This document shows, in pieces, positions 60,801 through 64,000 of a stretch of DNA of 64,000 bases. The DNA lies in contig NC_090290.1 in NCBI RefSeq assembly GCF_037392515.1, positions 620,001-684,000 on the forward strand, read 5' to 3'. A program made the translations under genes and the position numbers. Origin of the DNA: Haliotis asinina. Its lineage: Eukaryota; Mollusca; Gastropoda; Lepetellida; Haliotidae. The stretch's first letter is position 1. Each line of letters begins with the position of its first letter. The notes beneath the pieces are model-generated. The model did not search any database, was not told the origin of the DNA, and was given only the letters and a program-made list of their open reading frames with translations.

Positions 60801-63800
60801 GATCTTCGTGGCCTTCGACTTTGAAGAGTGGGAGCAAAGTAGGTAGACCTATTAATGAATGTCTCAATGAAAACTACTTTTCACTTCCAGTCTTGAAAGC
60901 CACCATTATAGATTAGTTTACCGCAATTCTTGCCAATAATGACGTACTAAACACACAGTGAGTAAGCCCTGCCCATGTCCGCCGGAAGTTTGTTGTCATC
61001 AACCACCATGTCCTCGATAGATAGTCGATGCCGGTAGGGAGTAAATCCAAAACTGCGTAAGATTTTGATCTTCCCAAGAGGTAAATGTTAATAAAATCGA
61101 CCTGTTTTATTAGCTGAACAGTCAGGGATTATAATTGATATATCATTTGGTCATTTTAAACATTTTTACACGTCTTTCACCCAATCAGAAAAAGCATTTT
61201 TAGGCTAAAATATAAATGAGATTATGCAGTCGCTGTGTTTCGAGCTTAGCTTGTGTCTAACGAAATCAATAAGTGTATATCTCCACATTCTTTATAAAGT
61301 TGCGAGGAATTGTACTTTCATCGACTGCTTGACTATGAAATATAAGATTTTCCCCAAACAATGGCTTCTCTAAAGAAAGAAGCAGATGTAAATGTATCCT
61401 TAACAAGTCGACCAATCAAAAGGCTTGCTGCAAGGACAGCTCGCCATCCATCCGCGTTAAGATCGTTTACTTAGGAGTCCAACTCGGGTTTCAATAGACT
61501 TGTAAAAGTAACAATAAGGGACTGGTAGGTGTCATGAGTGGTGCCCGGCAGGAACTTCCCATGATTATCTTTACATTAAGGTTTAATCGATTGCATGCGA
61601 TGGGTGCACCGAAGTGTCCTGCCTTGTCGTTATACCGTACCGCGAAGTCTTTCGAGTTCGGGGCTACCTCAAAATTTCATATATTTAAAAAAATAATTCT
61701 CGCAATGAAACGAGTGCCTGTGCTTGTGCCTGAATACTACGAGCTGGTCACGAATGCTGAAATGTGTTTAACGATGGAACCATATTGAATTCAAACAAAC
61801 ACGAGTTTCTGTTCTGATTTTCTTCTTTAAGACCTTCCACAAGAAGCGTGTACGTACCTAAGTTGTGGAAGCAGGAAGTTCGTCAGTGACTGGATACCGT
61901 CCTTCTGGACCACAGTTCCTGATTTCAGGGGGTTTATCGTCATGGACACCATTGCAAATATACAGGAAGCAGCAGACACCCAAGAACTCCCAGTGGGACT
62001 GGGGCTGGTAGTATTCTAATATTAAAGCACCTCTACAGAACCATCTGTTATACATCTCATGTCCCACGTGTTCGATCACTTCAACCATCTAAGTACGATC
62101 ATTTTCTTACTATGCCTGGCCTCTCTGCCTTCCATCTGATGGTCAAGTTTCACTTTAAACTTTATTACATCACTGTAACCCGTTGCTTCTCCATAAGTCC
62201 CACGGGTACGTTCTGAAAGCCGTTGGATGGTCATTTTGGGCGTGATGGGGGAGCTGTCTAAGGCAAGAGATCCAGCGAGTTTAAGGTGCCGGGATCGAAC
62301 CCATCTGTGACCGAGTGTAAAAACTTTGAAATCAACTTGGTGTGCAGACACTTTCACTGTTGTCACAGCAAAGAGTGTACAGTACACAACCCTGTGCACT
62401 TAAAAGAACAAACGACGCCGTTGGAAATGACCAGATGGTGACCACATGAACACGTGCAAACACTTATTAAAAAACCAACAAAACTTTAGTTACAGCTACA
62501 GCAACATGCAGTAAACGTGGACAAAGTGCTGTAACTACGAGTCCCAGTCCACCCACATGTGAATGGGTTCCTCGTAAGGATGAGAGAGCCATATTAACTT
62601 GATGCGCCTCGTGGCAGCAAGATTTGTATGACCCCCATGGAATAGTCATTAATAGTGCAATGTGCCGTTGAGATTAACATCTAATGATCGAGCATGTGAG
62701 CAGCCTAGCTGGAAGAAATGAGTAGAAATAGAGAGGTATGCAGTTAGCCACATTTAAGCTATGTTAACAATCACGTGTCTCTCTCCAGTTTGCCCCGGGC
62801 GTTGTGAACAGCGTTAACTCTGACGGCAAGAAAGGAGACTTCCTCGCCGCGATTGGGCGTGCCTACGACTCCGACGTCCTTAACGCCTTCGTCACATCCT
62901 ACGCCACCTTGGGTCAGAATGAGTTTGAGTTGGAGAAAATCAACATCAGCGTCCTGACCGACAAGACACTAACACAGCAGCAGTTCCTGATCTTCAATGA
63001 CCTTATAAGGAGTGACCATTACTCTTTCTGGAAAAATGGCATGAGGGCAATATTCTTGACTGACACAGGTACAGTACTAGATACTAATTAAAGAGTAATT
63101 ATTGGAAAAGAGGGTTTGTGGAATAATTGAGAGAGTAGATTAAAAGGATCCCGGACGGTCAGGTAGTCAAATGGTGAGATCGTCCACTTGTCGCAATAGT
63201 CCTGACCTGGGATGGATTTTCCACATGGGTACAATGCATGAAGAGAATTTCTGGTTTCTCTCGCTGGTTTCGATGTTGCTGGAATATTGCTAAAAGAGGC
63301 AAATATTTTTATATTGGGTGTAATACTGAGCGCATTCCCGTCGTTTAGCTTCAACATGCATGACACAATTGAAATTGACATTTCCTTTGTCCATTACCAG
63401 AGGGCAACGAATGTGCATAAATTGGAATGACCGTTTTTAAATTTAGCACGGTGCACTGATGTCAATGGACTTTCATTCCACTGAGTGTGTGAGTTTAGTT
63501 TTATGAAGCTTTCAGCATCATTCCAATAATGTCGCAACCGGGAAGACCAGAAACTGGCTTCACACATTGTACTGTCGAGGAATCGAATCGAACCTGGGTC
63601 TCCGTGACGAGCGTCTTCTATAACCACAAGGATACCCACTACCCTATCAACTCCATCGGCCTAATGATGGTGCGACAGTTCTGCAAAGACGTAGTTATCT
63701 GTTCGCAAACATCTGTTGCTACCAATGACAGGGATCCAGTCATATGATTGCCCCAAACGTGCTGGAATGTGAGTTCAGTCAGTTCCGGTTCTTCTTCTGC

Positions 63801-63960
63801 ACTGCTGTTTCATATGCAGCTAACTTCCGAGGGTACATGGAGAAGTGTTACCATCACCCCTGTGACACTCTCAGCCGATTCACCCCAAAGATGTTTCAGT
63901 TTCTCGGCAAGACCACCCAAGCTCTGATCGCTACTGTCAACAAACTGGCTCCACCAACAG
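54898..63960 (+). CDS. M28-family zinc metallopeptidase, secreted; 3' end beyond window
   Basis: Exons with matching phases: 54898-54937, 56358-56548, 59487-59595, 60719-60838, 61832-62007, 62789-63068 and 63820-63960, encoding 352 residues before the right edge; the last exon ends at a GT donor, so more exons follow. The N terminus (MMVYTSCLILLVMG, then LGTSNA) is a signal peptide. M28 metal and catalytic residues are all present: His in VAAHYDTM, Asp in GVDDNGAA, Glu-Glu in FDFEEWEQ, Asp in FIVMDTI, and His in KCYHHPCDTL. SDHYSFWKNGMRAIFLTDT is the usual late motif. Such enzymes are aminopeptidases or carboxypeptidases of extracellular or lysosomal type; the exact substrate is not predictable. 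Intron 2 holds a Kolobok-like element and two arrays are intronic. Confidence 0.93.
54975..55485 (+). repeat. 56-bp minisatellite in intron 1 of the peptidase gene
   Basis: About nine copies of aagggatggaggggttcaag, cacactgtaacccatgcttt, tagtaagaggccactc, starting 37 bp after the exon 1 donor. Confidence 0.95.
56916..58016. mobile_element. Kolobok-like element (TTAA target, THAP fragment), 1.09 kb
   Basis: Both ends carry TTAA (56916-56919 and 58013-58016) followed inward by the inverted repeat AGGTCACATGCAAC. TTAA target duplications are made by piggyBac and Kolobok transposases; Kolobok elements also encode THAP domains. The interior contains a THAP-like start (57259-57387). No DDE core fits in 1.09 kb, so this copy is non-autonomous. 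It lies in intron 2 of the peptidase gene. Confidence 0.75.
57199..57390 (+). pseudogene. THAP-domain N-terminal fragment
   Basis: The frame contains MSVETNYCVAGIC followed by HSS and HQFPSDPVIRKK: the C2 pair and the F-P motif of THAP zinc fingers in correct order and spacing. The frame stops just before the Trp and second Cys-His half expected next, so the finger is incomplete unless it is spliced. Probably the remnant of a transposase N terminus. Confidence 0.6.
58440..58880 (+). repeat. ~39-40-bp minisatellite in peptidase intron 2
   Basis: About 11 units, alternating forms of tgtatacaaccatcttctga, tgtcatgatcagaggagaag and ttattgtgacacgtccagag. Open frames on the minus strand are repeat artefacts. 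Confidence 0.9.
59838..60718 (+). repeat. 17-bp minisatellite ending in the exon 4 acceptor, with a 348-bp higher-order duplication
   Basis: About 50 units of tgatttcccccatgcag. The last unit (ttcacccatgcag) is the actual splice acceptor of peptidase exon 4 at 60718/60719. Each unit carries a pyrimidine run plus CAG, so the array is a string of possible acceptors. Within it, roughly 59850-60180 is repeated at 60198-60530 (348-bp shift), including the rare variants catgcagcaattac and ccctatgcagtaattcc. Confidence 0.95.
63155..63615 (+). repeat. SINE-like repeats in the last peptidase intron
   Basis: 63155-63305 has an A-box-like ggtagtcaaatggtgagatc and the tRNA-SINE 3' body gatgttgctggaatattgct. 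63483-63615 has gtgtgagtttagttttatga, caatgtcgcaacc-like text and gaatcgaacctgggtctcc. Both are dispersed-family members. Confidence 0.5.
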
Positions 63961-64000
63961 GTAAGTGATATGGTTGTATGTTGTTTTACTCCCCAATCAG

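Noticed and set aside
59826..60867. Minus-strand frames with HCMGEITAWGKSL repeats
   Set aside because: Translation of the 17-bp acceptor array, open in several frames; no gene evidence.
63088..63639. Minus-strand frames at the right end
   Set aside because: They overlap SINE-like repeats in a peptidase intron and show no family signal.

Overview
The window is animal nuclear DNA, most likely from a gastropod mollusc and probably a vetigastropod such as an abalone. This rests on recognisable intron-exon genes, GT-AG introns, many tandem arrays, tRNA-derived SINEs and dispersed repeats of the 'gtgagtgagtttagtt ... atatggcggc ... ccagacaat ... atcaacagcatgagcat' type. The species call is inference; the metazoan call is firm.

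Host genes. (1) A complete BBS5 gene (BBSome subunit) lies on the minus strand, 32946 down to 5243. I could place 12 coding exons with consistent splice phases giving a 340-residue protein. (2) An unnamed plus-strand gene at about 38.1-43.2 kb joins an apple/PAN-like exon, a short Cys-rich exon and two long exons of unrecognised fold. (3) An M28 zinc peptidase starts at 54898 on the plus strand with a signal peptide and runs off the right edge; seven exons fit.

The main object is a 14.3-kb Polinton/Maverick-type virus-like element (11196-25535) inside BBS5 intron 6. Its 334-bp terminal inverted repeats look identical by eye, it is flanked by a 5-6 bp target duplication, and every major reading frame is open, so it looks recently inserted. 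The left block (minus strand) encodes a membrane/coiled-coil protein, two paralogous fibre-like proteins and a jelly-roll-like minor capsid candidate. The middle has a 422-residue unknown protein, a small membrane-active candidate and a coiled-coil membrane protein. The right block (plus strand) has the double jelly-roll major capsid protein, an A32/FtsK-like packaging ATPase, five small proteins, a protein-primed-type DNA polymerase B and a retrovirus-like integrase. No adenain-like protease was recognised. The element sits inside a copy of a MITE whose uninterrupted paralogue is at 40.19-40.70 kb.

Other mobile DNA: a broken Tc1/mariner (0.5-1.5 kb), two LINE fragments (2.3 kb and 33.7-34.1 kb), a Penelope-like GIY-YIG fragment (44.0-44.5 kb), a degraded Ty3/Gypsy without integrase (46.7-50.5 kb) and a 1.09-kb TTAA-flanked, THAP-containing Kolobok-like element (56.9-58.0 kb). 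Minisatellites are unusually common. Three of them are built from the splice site of the exon they touch (6.34-6.95, 26.17-26.53 and 59.84-60.72 kb), a pattern worth following.
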